A stretch of 60,000 bases of DNA from Nematostella vectensis (Eukaryota > Cnidaria > Anthozoa > Actiniaria > Edwardsiidae): the NCBI RefSeq assembly GCF_932526225.1, contig NC_064034.1, forward strand, positions 4,390,001 through 4,450,000, given 5' to 3'. The notes below the pieces were generated by a model that had not been told where the DNA came from, did not search any database, and worked only from the letters and a program-made list of their open reading frames with translations. Position numbers and translations under genes: made by a program. Positions 13,309 through 24,834 of this stretch are shown here, one piece after another. Position 1 is the stretch's first letter, and each line of letters begins with the position of its first letter.

Positions 13309-14476
13309 CAGTCGAACCTCTATTAAGCGGCCCTTTATTAAGCGGTCACCCTCTATTCAACGGTCATTTACCAATGTCCCGAATTGTCCCCCTTATGTTT
13401 ACTGTAAATTTGACCTCTATTGAGCGGTCACCTCTATTAAGCGGACGAGGTCACCAAAGGAGGGTCCGAATTGGTTGATTTCATTGTTTTTCACCTCTAT
13501 TAAACGGTCATCATCAATATTTGTCAGCATGACAACAGGTAGTGCACGTCATATTTCGTCATATTTTTAACTGTCTAATCTAATTACTATGGCTAATCGT
13601 CTTGTGAGACTTGTGTGGTCTTGTGCGGATCAGTCGCATCAAATTCCTCGATTACCAATTTCCGCTTTAGCCTGCTAGAAGAAAAACTGTCACCTTCAAT
13701 TATGTATTCACAAGGAATCTCGAGTCCATAGCCACCACCTCTGTTCACCCACTTCCCTTTGACTACGACTTTCTCACAGTTCGTAGGTCTCTTGAGATAT
13801 TTGGTAACCCACGTTGACATCAGTTTGGGAATATGCCTCATAACTTCGTAATCGTCAACTAGAGTATTCAGGTTACCGTCTCCATCCATCACCGTTTTGT
13901 CGGCTTTTTCTCTTACGATTGCAACAGCATTCGGATCCTTTATGTTAGTTGGTTCCCGCATAAGTTTGTAAACATCTTCTAGTGCTGGTTCCCACTCAGT
14001 CATGTATTCATGGTATCCCCGAATAAATGCAACTGGGTCAGATTTGTGAGTTTTTGGGTACGGCAACGCACTGCGAGTTTTTGATTCGACTTCCAAAATC
14101 GCGCAAACGCTTAATGAAGGATATCGACGGAAACGACGCGTGTAACATCACCTTAACGCACTCATTTACTTTACATAACGCCGGCGAAAGTAGCTCATGC
14201 CCATAGAATTGGGCAAAGCCACAAGAGCCGTATAGGCAAAAACAAACTGACTAGGCGGTTTCAAACATTTCTGGATCAAATTGGAATGCACCAGTCTTAG
14301 GGCTAACATGATTGTTACTGTTGTTTATTATAATAAAAAGTTCTTACGTATAATTACAGCCCGATTTACGCTAATTCAGGGGCGAAAATAGCGAAGCCTC
14401 TATTAAGCGGTCAACCTCTATTAAGCGGTCACTAAGCTAAGTCCCGGGGGGTGACCGCTTAATAGAGGTTCGACTG
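13309..14476. mobile_element. pogo/Tigger-like TIR element carrying a HIRAN-like frame
   Basis: The element begins CAGTCGAACCTCTATTAAGC and ends with the inverse, GCTTAATAGAGGTTCGACTG, directly flanked by TA on both sides (13307-13308 and 14477-14478). This is the expected TA target duplication of Tc1/mariner/pogo elements. Inside each end the phrase CCTCTATTAAGCGGTCA is repeated several times in tandem, as subterminal repeats. No DDE transposase is visible. The internal cargo is a minus-strand frame at 13593-14096. Length is 1,168 bp, so it is probably non-autonomous. Confidence 0.85.
13593..14096 (-). pseudogene. HIRAN-like domain reading frame inside the TIR element
   Basis: The 167-codon frame has the pattern of a HIRAN-like domain: a GYHEY and W-x-P start, then REPTNIKDPNAVAIV (residue preference plus D-x-NAVA), then an H-x-P-K turn and a following glycine-rich GYGLEIPC strand. 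Such domains occur in SNF2-type proteins and in stand-alone copies in invertebrate genomes. The frame opens at TTG rather than ATG and its first in-frame ATG lies inside the domain, so either an upstream exon is missing or the copy is dead. It lies wholly inside the TIR element, which points to capture or to its being an element gene. The HIRAN call is from memory of the motif. Confidence 0.55.
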
Positions 14477-14478
14477 TA

Positions 14479-15769
14479 TGTAAGGTCTACTACAACTTAG
14501 TTTCAGATACGCTTTTATAACCAAAACGGTAGAATAGTTAACCGCAAGAAAAAATCAATGGCTGAGGCTGATGACCTACACTTCAACTCGAATTGACATA
14601 GGTGTCATTGGGGAACTAGCGCAACCCCTGTGTACGCGCCTGATTAATCAATCTATATTTGTCCCGAGTGTAGCAGCTTTATATTAAACGGAGTTTTGTT
14701 GCGGCTTTTAGAATGTATCCGTGCTAGGGGCTTAAAGAACCGTAGAAAAAATATCGGGAAATATCATTCTTTCAGATAAATGTCTTTATTGTGTACTAAG
14801 GCGTTGGATTGATTGCGCCTTTATGTATTTGGATGTGTATAGTGGGAGAATAAAGTTTTGACCAACATTGCAGCTCTTTATGTGCCTGATGTGCCCGCGA
14901 TAAGAATTACGGATAATTTTTTTCTTAAATTTAATAGAAAGCTATCGTCAACGAATTTCCGGAAGATCTTCATTTAAACTTTTAATACCCTGCTACAACC
15001 TTTGACACAATCGACCTGCCCTGCTTTAGAAAATGCAACGAGGTGACTTTGACTGGTGTAGCGCTGGGTAATAGACGTGAGATATTGTAAAGAGCGTTGA
15101 AATGATATACAGTCGTTTGACAAAAGGTTGTCATCAACCGGCTTTTGCGACTACGCGACAAGCCCGCATGTAAGCATGGGTAAAAACCACTAAAGCGCTT
15201 AGCTGCCTATATTAGCCACTGCATAACTTCAGACTTAGACGGTGTTGCGGTGGCTAATATATGTACCAGAGTTGTATGCGGAATGTACCATGTTCTGTTC
15301 GAAGAAAATCGAATCAGCGCAACAGGACGGAGAATCACTGGACTACCCAAATAAAAGAATCCTTTCCACCACTACCCAGTGAATTACAACAACGACAACA
15401 CGTTTACTTTATTTATAAACAAAATACAAACAATACAAAGGTTACATTCGTCAATCAACTATCCCATCGCCCGTGGCGAAAGTACAACACACACTTGGAT
15501 CCAATCCAAGGAGATCAAGTCTCATGGACATAACAAATACATACTACTTTTATCATCATCGTAAAAAAAAGATAGATAGCGAAAATACGAAACCCCGGCC
15601 TTTTCCTCAATTATTTACCTTATATTTGTAAGACATTGGTAACGCAACTATCAGTTCGATTTCAACTTTAACGCAATAGGGCAGTGCTAATTACTTCAAT
15701 ATTGCACACAGCAGATAATTTCGAAAACAATTGGATCAACCAACCGATAAAACATCCTCTCAATTCTCA
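14479..15769. other. No gene seen
   Basis: Short open frames near 15261-15564 have no recognisable features. No repeats or RNA genes were noticed. Confidence 0.45.
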
Positions 15770-15997
15770 GTCAGTCTCCAGTCAATGCCAGTAACGATTG
15801 ATCACCTGTAATTGTTCTATAATTGTCTTATAATATCCTATCTTCAACTGCTCAAACGTTAGAAATACCGCTAATTCTGTATAAATACACATCACAAAGC
15901 AATAGTGACCTTTGTGACCTTTATTCTAGGATAATATAAGACAATAAAAGACAATTACAGGAGGTGATCAATAATTACTGTTGACTGGAGACTGACC
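15770..15997. mobile_element. Small inverted-repeat (MITE-like) element
   Basis: The left arm, about 15770-15843, begins GTCAGTCTCCAGTCAA. The right arm, about 15926-15997, ends with the inverse TTGACTGGAGACTGAC. The arms match over roughly 70 bp with small indels and share GTGATCA and TTGTCTTATA motifs; an 80-bp spacer separates them. No target duplication is obvious, so a plain hairpin-forming palindrome is also possible. Confidence 0.65.
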
Positions 15998-16933
15998 AAG
16001 AGCATGTGAAAACAACAAGAGGTAAGCCAGTGAAAACAACATGAGTTAAGTTTCTCAAGGAAAACTGATACGCCAGTCCCTCTTCTCCCCTGGAGAGACT
16101 ACCGTCTACTCGTTTCTCTCGGTTTAATCTTATTTATCATCGTCTCCTGTGCTATTTGTTTGTTTGCAGGTTTTTCGCTAAGGACTAAGATATTTGAAGA
16201 CCGTATATATAGCATAAGTTTTTCTCTTTCTTGAAGAACAATCTGGGCAGGGGTACGGGGTATTTCGGTGGTACCGAGACGAGAGGACACGTGTCTAAAT
16301 GCTCTTAACAGGGTGCGTATTATGTAAGGATATCACAGCCAGAAATACATTCATCACGTGTATTAACCTCGTGAACATTTGGTGGATTAGCCAGATTGAC
16401 AAGTTCAAAGATAAAAAAGCTGCCCCGGTCGAGAAAGCTACTTCGTACATCTAAAATGTTTTGAGAAAGCCTACGCATAATTACACTGTCAGTCAGTGTC
16501 TGCTTGCGTGAAAACACGTGACTGGAGTTTGACGCATAGATAACCAGACAAACTGTATAGAATATTGATCTCTGAATCTGGATGGCAGTTTAATGTTATA
16601 GAGCAGCATATTATTATTTATCATCTCGCGGCTTTTCAAGACTTCAGGAAAAAGTTTCATGGAACTCTGCCTGGAGGAGGAGTCTTCTTTAATCTAATTA
16701 AGCGGTCGTCTACCTTGTCTGCAGATTGCGCTGGTTTCAGGTATCAAAGCCAATTCCATACCTTGGGTATGGGTACCAGAGCCTCAAGACTTCTCTCGTC
16801 CAGTGACGCTCAGACAAAAAGCCGTGACGAGCGAAGCGAAGAAGGGTACCGATGCCAGGGAGCAGTGCCTAAAGCCGTAACCAAAACGGAAGACAAAATT
16901 ATCAACAACAAATCAAAAGCTAAGGGCAAGCGA
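15998..16933. other. 5' region of the CD36-family gene
   Basis: The CD36 frame stays open upstream of its likely start, back to 16565. That open stretch has in-frame ATGs only at 16769 and 16934. Acceptor-like TGTCTGCAG (about 16715-16723) and TTTCAG (about 16727-16732) mean an upstream exon could splice in here. I see no other gene. Confidence 0.45.
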
Positions 16934-18475
16934 ATGCTTATATGTGAAAACAAAAAGTCTGTGCTTTTAGGTGTTTTCGGGATAACGCTTATTCTAACGG
17001 CGGCGTTGATGAAATATGGCGTCGACCAGATGTTGAAATGGCAGTTAAAGAAGAACGTCCCCCTTAGACCTGGAACCACCGACCGCTACAAGCAGTGGAT
17101 ATTTCCGACCGTTCCTATCCACATAGAGTTGTACGTATTCCACGTCGTTAACCCCGATGAAGTCAGGTCCGGTGCGACACCAGTGATTCGAGAGCTCGGT
17201 CCATACACATACAGGGAGTACCTACTAAAGGAGAATATCACATTTAATCAGGACGAGACCCTGGTATCATACAACCAGAAGAAATGGTATGTGTTTACCC
17301 CGGAACTGTCGTGCTCAGGCTGTGACCCCGAGGCGGATAGCGTGACCACGGTTAATATTGCTTATGCAATCATGACAGAAGTGGCCAAAAGCTACTCCAG
17401 GATTGTCAGGGTGGGTATAGACGCCTTGCTAAAGTACGAAAAGGAACATTTGTTTATGACTAGGACGGTGCGAGAAGTGCTATGGGGGTATGACGACCCG
17501 CTCTTTGCGGAGTTCTCTAAGCTCAAGGACATGTTTAACTTAAAGTTCCTACCGGAAATCTCGCCTTTGATAACAATGGAGTACAACGAAACTTATGATG
17601 GAATATCGACTGTAAATACGGGAACAAAAAACATGGATCGGACTCTGGACTGGATTGCGTGGAAAGGACAAAGCTCAATGGGTCTTTGGAATTCTTCTTA
17701 TGCAAATATGATCAACGGAAGCGACGGGACACAATTTCCCCCAGGAAGTGGCCCTGGGGATACTCTGTACTTCTTTTCCACAAATCTCTGCCGCTCTATT
17801 TATCTGAAATTCGACTCGGCTAAAAAAATGAAGGGGATTCCGGTAAATCGTTACACGACGCCCGCCAGCCTCTTTAAGAACTACACTGAAGTTTCCAGCA
17901 ACCGGGATTTCTGTCTCGGACGCTGCTATCCGGACGGGATCTTGGCCGGGTCCCAGGACTGCACCCCCTCGACCGTGACCTCGCCCATCGTCATCTCAAC
18001 CCCACATTTCCTCCTGGGAGACCCCCAACTCCGGACGCAAGTAAAAGGACTAAAACCGGACAGAGAAAAACATGGCCTGTACATATCTATAGAACCCACC
18101 ACAGGTATCCCACTACAGGCTTTGATCAGACTCCAAATTAATGTATTCATACAGTCCGTGCTTGGGATCAGCGAGACAACAGGTATCCCACAAGCCTTCG
18201 TGCCAGTCATGCACTTCAGCAATAACGCCAGCGTTGACGACTCTACGGCAAGGACACTAAGAGAAGGCCTGGTCGTCCAGTTACTGGTGGCCAAGTACGC
18301 TGAGATGGTGGTGTTCGCCCTGGGGGGAGTGTTTATCTTGGCTGCGATAGGCTTAACCGTGCGCCACGTAAGGCGGCGTAAGATACGGGAAGCCTGTGGT
18401 ACCGAGTCATACGACAATGTGGGGCCTACAGATAGGCTGATTGACAACAACACTAAACAGTACCAAACGATATAG
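16934..18475 (+). CDS. CD36 / class B scavenger receptor family protein
   Basis: The protein has the CD36/SCARB/LIMP-2 layout: a short cytosolic N-terminus, a first membrane segment (ILICLL-like, about 10-26 from this start), a large ectodomain, a second membrane segment (about 457-476) and a short tail. Family signatures include the ELGPYTYRE turn, the FSTNLCRSIYLKF stretch and six or more ectodomain cysteines (SCSGC, NLC, DFCLGRC, QDC). At least six N-x-S/T sites are present. The tail has SYDNV, a Y-x-x-hydrophobic sorting-type motif. Family members bind lipids or lipoproteins at the cell surface or lysosome. The ATG at 16934 gives 513 aa, typical for the family; an ATG at 16769 would add 55 aa. 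The gene has no introns, unlike most animal CD36 genes, which suggests a retrocopy or intron loss. AATAAA lies at 18593. Confidence 0.9.
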   Translation: MLICENKKSVLLGVFGITLILTAALMKYGVDQMLKWQLKKNVPLRPGTTDRYKQWIFPTVPIHIELYVFHVVNPDEVRSGATPVIRELGPYTYREYLLKENITFNQDETLVSYNQKKWYVFTPELSCSGCDPEADSVTTVNIAYAIMTEVAKSYSRIVRVGIDALLKYEKEHLFMTRTVREVLWGYDDPLFAEFSKLKDMFNLKFLPEISPLITMEYNETYDGISTVNTGTKNMDRTLDWIAWKGQSSMGLWNSSYANMINGSDGTQFPPGSGPGDTLYFFSTNLCRSIYLKFDSAKKMKGIPVNRYTTPASLFKNYTEVSSNRDFCLGRCYPDGILAGSQDCTPSTVTSPIVISTPHFLLGDPQLRTQVKGLKPDREKHGLYISIEPTTGIPLQALIRLQINVFIQSVLGISETTGIPQAFVPVMHFSNNASVDDSTARTLREGLVVQLLVAKYAEMVVFALGGVFILAAIGLTVRHVRRRKIREACGTESYDNVGPTDRLIDNNTKQYQTI

Positions 18476-19370
18476 TTCGCTATAGTTAATCGCCAGTTAA
18501 TAGTTAACACAAGTCGCGCGCCGGCTACACGATCCGATCCGCGTTCCTATCCGGGTTTTGTAGGTGCAGTACCAGTCTAGGGTGCTACACCAAATAAACA
18601 GTACCGCAGAAAGGGGTTTAGTCCCTCATTTTCTCTTGATGGACTAAACCTCTTCTGCGCCACAATTCCCCTTAAAAACCACACACAAGGCTAATATAGT
18701 AAGTTAACTAGCTTTATTGAGGAAACAGTCAAGACTTGATTGATTTTGATTTTCCCGAAGAATCACGAGGGCCTGATTCTTATCTTGGTTCGCCTGTGGA
18801 CAGACACAAGCGCGTAGCGCAGATCCACCAAAACTGCTGCATCCCCTACCGCCATCTCCAAACCTCATCCCCTAACCTTGTGAAACACTTCCCATATTTC
18901 CCGCATTACAAGGGAAGGAATTCCCTTTTCCTATTACCGCTAGGTAGATATTGCACAATTACTTCAGGAAACTATATAAGATAAACTTTAGCATCGTTTT
19001 ATTAATTTTGCAGAGATAAATTTTACAGACTCAAACATCATAAATGAACTTGGTTGTAGTACCCATGACATAACAGCTTGTTTTTGTAGCCGTGATCCAA
19101 AACAATCTGCTATTGTGATGTCCAAATTAGGGCACAAGTCTGATGCATCCTGAGTGTGACTCGACTGGGACGAGCGCTTGCGCAAAAGCGTCCACTATCG
19201 GAAAATAGCATCATGTTGTCTCTCACACGACGACATTTGCTGACCAGCATTCTCTTTAAATAGATTGGTACCCTGCAGGGTGCCCTTAGAGAATGTAGAT
19301 CAACCACTCTTTTATTAGTGTTTATAATTGAAAAAAGAAAAAGCGGTTTATTCGCAAGGAAAATTATATA
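18293..19370. repeat. Source segment of a 27.7-kb-distant duplication
   Basis: From codon 577 of the CD36 gene through its stop, the 3' flank and into the 91-bp satellite, this segment is repeated at 45959-47036 at a constant offset of 27,666 bp. I count roughly a dozen substitutions and no indel over about 1.08 kb. The 3' flank contains an open frame (18736-18984) that is also open in the other copy, but this is explained by recent duplication. Confidence 0.93.
18593..18658 (+). promoter_or_regulatory. Poly(A) signal and strong stem-loop after the CD36 gene
   Basis: AATAAA lies at 18593-18598. It is followed by a hairpin: arm GCAGAAAGGGGTTTAGTCC (18606-18624), a 16-nt loop, and arm GGACTAAACCTCTTCTGC (18641-18658), with one small imperfection. 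The same signal and hairpin occur in the copy at 46259-46324. It may be a 3'-end or RNA-stability element; this is inference. Confidence 0.6.
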
Positions 19371-22300
19371 AACATGATAGAGGCGCGTGATCCATGAGCC
19401 TGCTGTCGTACTCGCCGAATCACGGTAATTACATTTGTACACGGTATTTGCGCGTGATATAAACATGATAGAGGCGCGTGATCCATGAGCCTGCTGTCGT
19501 ACTCGCCGAATCACGGTAATTACATTTGTACACGGTATTTGCGCGTGATATAAACATAATAGAGGCGCGTGATCTATGAGCCTGCTGTCATACTCGCCGA
19601 ATCACGGTAATTACATTTGTACACGGTATTTGCACGTGATATAAACATGATAGAGGCGCGTGACCCATGAGCCTGCTGTCATACTCGCCGAATCACGGTA
19701 ATTACATTAGTACACGGTATTTGCGCGTGATATAAACATGATAGAGGCGCGTGACCCATGAGCCTGCTGTCATACTCGCCGAGTCACGGTAATTACATTT
19801 GTACACGGTATTTGCACGTGATATAAACATGATAGAGGCGCGTGACCCATGAGCCTGCTGTTATACTCGCTGAATCACGGTAATTACATTTGTACACGGT
19901 ATTTGCACGTGATATAAACATGATAGAGGCGCGTGATCCATGAGCCTGCTGTCATACTCGCCGAATCACGGTAATTACATTTGTACACGGTATTTGCGCG
20001 TGATATAAACATGATAGAGGCGCGTGACCCATGAGCCTGCTGTCATACTCGCCGAGTCACGGTAATTACATTTGTACACGGTATTTGCACGTGATATAAA
20101 CATGATAGAGGCGCGTGATCCATGAACCTGCTGTTATACTCGCCGAGTCACGGTAATTACATTTGTACACGGTATTTGCGCGTGATATAAACATGATAGA
20201 GGCGCGTGACCCATGAGCCTGCTGTCATACTCGCCGAGTCACGGTAATTACATTTGTACACGGTATTTGCACGTGATATAAACATGATAGAGGCGCGTGA
20301 CCAATGAGCCTGCTGTCATACTCGCCGAGTCACGGTAATTACATTTGTACACGGTATTTGCGCGTGATATAAACATGATAGAGGCGCGTGACCCATGAGC
20401 CTGCTGTCATACTCGCCAAATCACGGTAATTACATTTGTACACGGTATTTGCGCGTGATATAAACATGATAGAGGCGCGTGATCCATGAACCTGTCATAC
20501 TCGCCGAGTCACGGTAATTACATTTGTACACGGTATTTGCACGTGATATAAACATGATAGAGGCGCGTGATCCATGAGACTGCTGTTATACTCGCCGAGT
20601 CACGGTTATTACATTTGTACACGGTATTTGCGCGTGATATAAACATGATAGAGGCGCGTGACTCATGAGCCTGCTGTCATACTCGCCGAGTCACGGTAAT
20701 TACATTTGTACACGGTATTTGCACGTGATATAAACATGATAGAGGCGCGTGACCCATGAGCCTGCTGTCATAATCGCCGAGTCACGGTAATTACATTTGT
20801 ACACGGTATTTGCGCGTGATATAAACATGATAGAAGCGCGTGACCCATGAGCCTGCTGTCATACTCGCCGAGTCACGGTAATTACATTTGTACACGGTAT
20901 TTGCACGTGATATAAACATGAGAGGCGCGTGACCCATGAGCCTGCTGTCATACTCGCCGAGTCACGGTAATTACATTTGTACACGGTATTTGCGCGTGAT
21001 ATAAACATAATAGAGGCGCGTGATCTATGAGCCTGCTGTCATACTCGCCGAATCACGGTAATTACATTTGTACACGGTATTTGCACGTGATATAAACATG
21101 ATAGAGGCGCGTGACCCATGAGCCTGCTGTCATACTCGCCGAATCACGGTAATTACATTAGTACACGGTATTTGCGCGTGATATAAACATGATAGAGGCG
21201 CGTGACCCATGAGCCTGCTGTCATACTCGCCGAGTCACGGTAATTACATTTGTACACGGTATTTGCACGTGATATAAACATGATAGAGGCGCGTGACCCA
21301 TGAGCCTGCTGTTATACTCGCTGAATCACGGTAATTACATTTGTACACGGTATTTGCACGTGATATAAACATGATAGAGGCGCGTGATCCATGAGCCTGC
21401 TGTCATACTCGCCGAATCACGGTAATTACATTTGTACACGGTATTTGCGCGTGATATAAACATGATAGAGGCGCGTGACCCATGAGCCTGCTGTCATACT
21501 CGCCGAGTCACGGTAATTACATTTGTACACGGTATTTGCACGTGATATAAACATGATAGAGGCGCGTGATCCATGAACCTGTCACACTCGCCGAGTCACG
21601 GTAATTACATTTGTACACGGTATTTGCGCGTGATATAAACATGATAGAGGCGCGTGACCCATGAGCCTGCTGTCATACTCGCCGAGTCACGGTAATTACA
21701 TTTGTACACGGTATTTGCACGTGATATAAACATGATAGAGGCGCGTGACCCATGAGCCTGCTGTCATACTCGCCGAGTCACGGTAATTACATTTGTACAC
21801 GGTATTTGCACGTGATATAAACATGATAGAGGCGCGTGATCCATGAGCCTGCTGTCGTACTCGCCGAATCACGGTAATTACATTTGTACACGGTATTTGC
21901 GCGTGATATAAACATAATAGAGGCGCGTGATCCATGAGACTGCTGTTATACTCGCCGAGTCACGGTTATTACATTTGTACACGGTATTTGCGCGTGATAT
22001 AAACATGATAGAGGCGCGTGATCCATGAGCCTGCTGTCGTACTCGCCGAATCACGGTAATTACATTTGTACACGGTATTTGCGCGTGATATAAACATAAT
22101 AGAGGCGCGTGATCCATGAGACTGCTGTTATACTCGCCGAGTCACGGTTATTACATTTGTACACGGTATTTGCGCGTGATATAAACATGATAGAGGCGCG
22201 TGATCCATGAGCCTGCTGTCGTACTCGCCGAATCACGGTAATTACATTTGTACACGGTATTTGCGCGTGATATAAACATAATAGAGGCGCGTGATCTATG

Positions 22301-23534
22301 AGCCTGCTGTCATACTCGCCGAATCACGGTAATTACATTTGTACACGGTATTTGCACGTGATATAAACATGATAGAGGCGCGTGACCCATGAGCCTGCTG
22401 TCATACTCGCCGAGTCACGGTAATTACATTTGTACACGGTATTTGCACGTGATATAAACATGATAGAGGCGCGTGACCCATGAGCCTGCTGTCATACTCG
22501 CCGAGTCACGGTAATTACATTTGTACACGGTATTTGCACGTGATATAAACATGAGAGGCGCGTGATCCATGAGCCTGCTGTCATACTCGCCGAATCACGG
22601 TAATTACATTTGTACACGGTATTTGCGCGTGATATAAACATAATAGAGGCGCGTGATCTATGAGCCTGCTGTCATACTCGCCAAATCACGGTAATTACAT
22701 TTGTACACGGTATTTGCACGTGATATAAACATGATAGAGGCGCGTGATCCATGAGCCTGCTGTCATACTCGCCGAATCACGGTAATTACATTAGTACACG
22801 GTATTTGCGCGTGATATAAACATGATAGAGGCGCGTGACCCATGAGCCTGCTGTCATACTCGCCGAGTCACGGTAATTACATTTGTACACGGTATTTGCA
22901 CGTGATATAAACATGATAGAGGCGCGTGACCCATGAGCCTGCTGTTATACTCGCTGAATCACGGTAATTACATTTGTACACGGTATTTGCACGTGATATA
23001 AACATGATAGAGGCGCGTGATCCATGAGCCTGCTGTCATACTCGCCGAATCACGGTAATTACATTTGTACACGGTATTTGCGCGTGATATAAACATGATA
23101 GAGGCGCGTGACCCATGAGCCTGCTGTCATACTCGCCGAGTCACGGTAATTACATTTGTACACGGTATTTGCACGTGATATAAACATGATAGAGGCGCGT
23201 GATCCATGAACCTGTCACACTCGCCGAGTCACGGTAATTACATTTGTACACGGTATTTGCGCGTGATATAAACATGATAGAGGCGCGTGACCCATGAGCC
23301 TGCTGTCATACTCGCCGAGTCACGGTAATTACATTTGTACACGGTATTTGCACGTGATATACACATGATAGAGGCGCGTGACCCATGAGCCTGCTGTCAT
23401 ACTCGCCGAGTCACGGTAATTACATTTGTACACGGTATTTGCGCGTGATATAAACATGATAGAGGCGCGTGACCCATGAGCCTGCTGTCATACTCGCCAA
23501 ATCACGGTAATTACATTTGTACACGGTATTTGCG
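19371..23534. repeat. 91-bp satellite array, about 46 copies, with higher-order structure
   Basis: The unit is 91 bp, seen by the spacing of AACATGATAGAGGCGCGTG. Copies differ at diagnostic sites: GTACTCGCC or ATACTCGCC, AATCACGG or AGTCACGG, GCGCGTGATA or GCACGTGATA, and rare ACATTAGTACAC. The rare variant appears about 1.45 and 1.63 kb apart (near 19704, 21157 and 22790), each within the same order of neighbouring variants. Blocks of about 16-18 units were therefore duplicated as a group. A few units carry small deletions. The open frames inside are artefacts, because 91 is not a multiple of three. Confidence 0.97.
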
Positions 23535-24349
23535 GTTTTTTTGCTTAGCTACGTCAATTCTTTGCAGATAAAACTCCACTACAAGGCCAAGACAACAGGA
23601 AGAAGTATTTCTCCAGCGTAATTGTTTCATGGGCACCCGCTAGTAATAGTATAATTATACACAGGAACCAATAAAGAACAGAACCTTAAAACATGTAGTG
23701 TTTTATGCAACATTATTTATTTATATAAAGTTGAAGCAATGAATCTGTGTGGTCGGTACCGCTATCAAAAACAATATTTCGATTATCCCGGAAAACTAAT
23801 TCGAATCTTGAGTATTTTACCGAAGTAAGATCACATATATTAATAACCACAGATATATCACTGTGGGTAATTTAGCATTTTCACCCACAAAAAGTTGGTT
23901 TGATAGGAGGGAGTACTGCGCCTGCACGCGTTTAAAAATCGAATGACCCGGCTAAACGGACCCGACCTCCTATGCGATATTTTTAGAACAATAGAAGTGC
24001 TGAATGGATATTAAATAACTACTATATAACTACTTTACTATTCGAAAAAAAAACCCGGATTCTTAAATGAGAATAAAATTCGGTGAGTCATGTCATAGTT
24101 CGCCCCCCTACAACGCCTTAGAAATAGTAAAATAGGCGTAGTCATAGGAAATAATATGCCTAAATCAGAGATTCTCTTTCATTATAGGGCAAAATGTTTC
24201 AATACACAATTCAACAAGGCCCGTACCCAGAGAGAGGCAGCACCGCCCACTTCTATGTATTTATGGATATGTTAGAAGGGAGTTCTATTTTATAAGCCTT
24301 TGGCTTCTCTGGACTTCCTTGCTTACTTAATTTTATGAATTGCAACTCT
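23535..24349. other. No gene seen
   Basis: AT-rich DNA between the satellite and the next element. Nothing recognisable was found. Confidence 0.5.
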
Positions 24350-24511
24350 ATAAAAGGGGGGGACTTGGGGGTTTCATAGAAATGAGTGGGAGGCGCGGAT
24401 CGCCCCTCCGGGCCTCCCAGCCCCGTCTTAGGCTTGCGGGAGGCGCGAATCCCCCCTCCGACCCTCCAGCCCCATTCCAGGATGGGGACTTTCAGTGAAA
24501 CCGAAACGCGT

Positions 24512-24650
24512 TTCGCGTAGATTAATAATTGCTGGTTATTAATCTACGTCGGTACCACTTCGCGTAGATGGGTTAATCTACGCAAAACACACTCCGCGTA
24601 GATGGGTAATTAGCGATGGTTAGCAATCATTAATCTATGTCGGGGACGCC
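24512..24650. repeat. Cluster of three hairpins built on CGCGTAGAT/ATCTACG
   Basis: CGCGTAGAT occurs at about 24514, 24560 and 24596. Each is followed within 13-35 bp by TTAATCTACG or a close variant, giving three consecutive imperfect palindromes just inside the left end of the element. They could be protein-binding sites or small fold-back insertions. Confidence 0.6.
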
Positions 24651-24834
24651 AGCGCCTTGTGCTAGGACCTGAGGGCCGTGAAAACGAGGAACGTGGATTG
24701 GGCCGCCAACCTACGGAGCGCGGAATAACCGTTTTTCGGCCGTAAATTCAAAGCCGCTGGCGTGGCGTTTAAACCTGAGTTTTACTCGAACACCTCGCTC
24801 CCGAACTCCTCGCGAATTTCTCGCAGCCTCTTTT

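Noticed and set aside
17926-18510. 194-aa minus-strand frame over the CD36 gene
   Set aside because: It is antisense to a well-supported coding region and has no domain.
21696-22117. Two similar 79-aa minus-strand frames suggesting a duplicated gene
   Set aside because: They are produced by the 91-bp satellite, whose unit is not a multiple of three, and have no conserved start.
19371-23534. CRISPR-like array because of regular repeats
   Set aside because: There are no unique spacers; the whole 91-bp unit repeats and the genome is eukaryotic.
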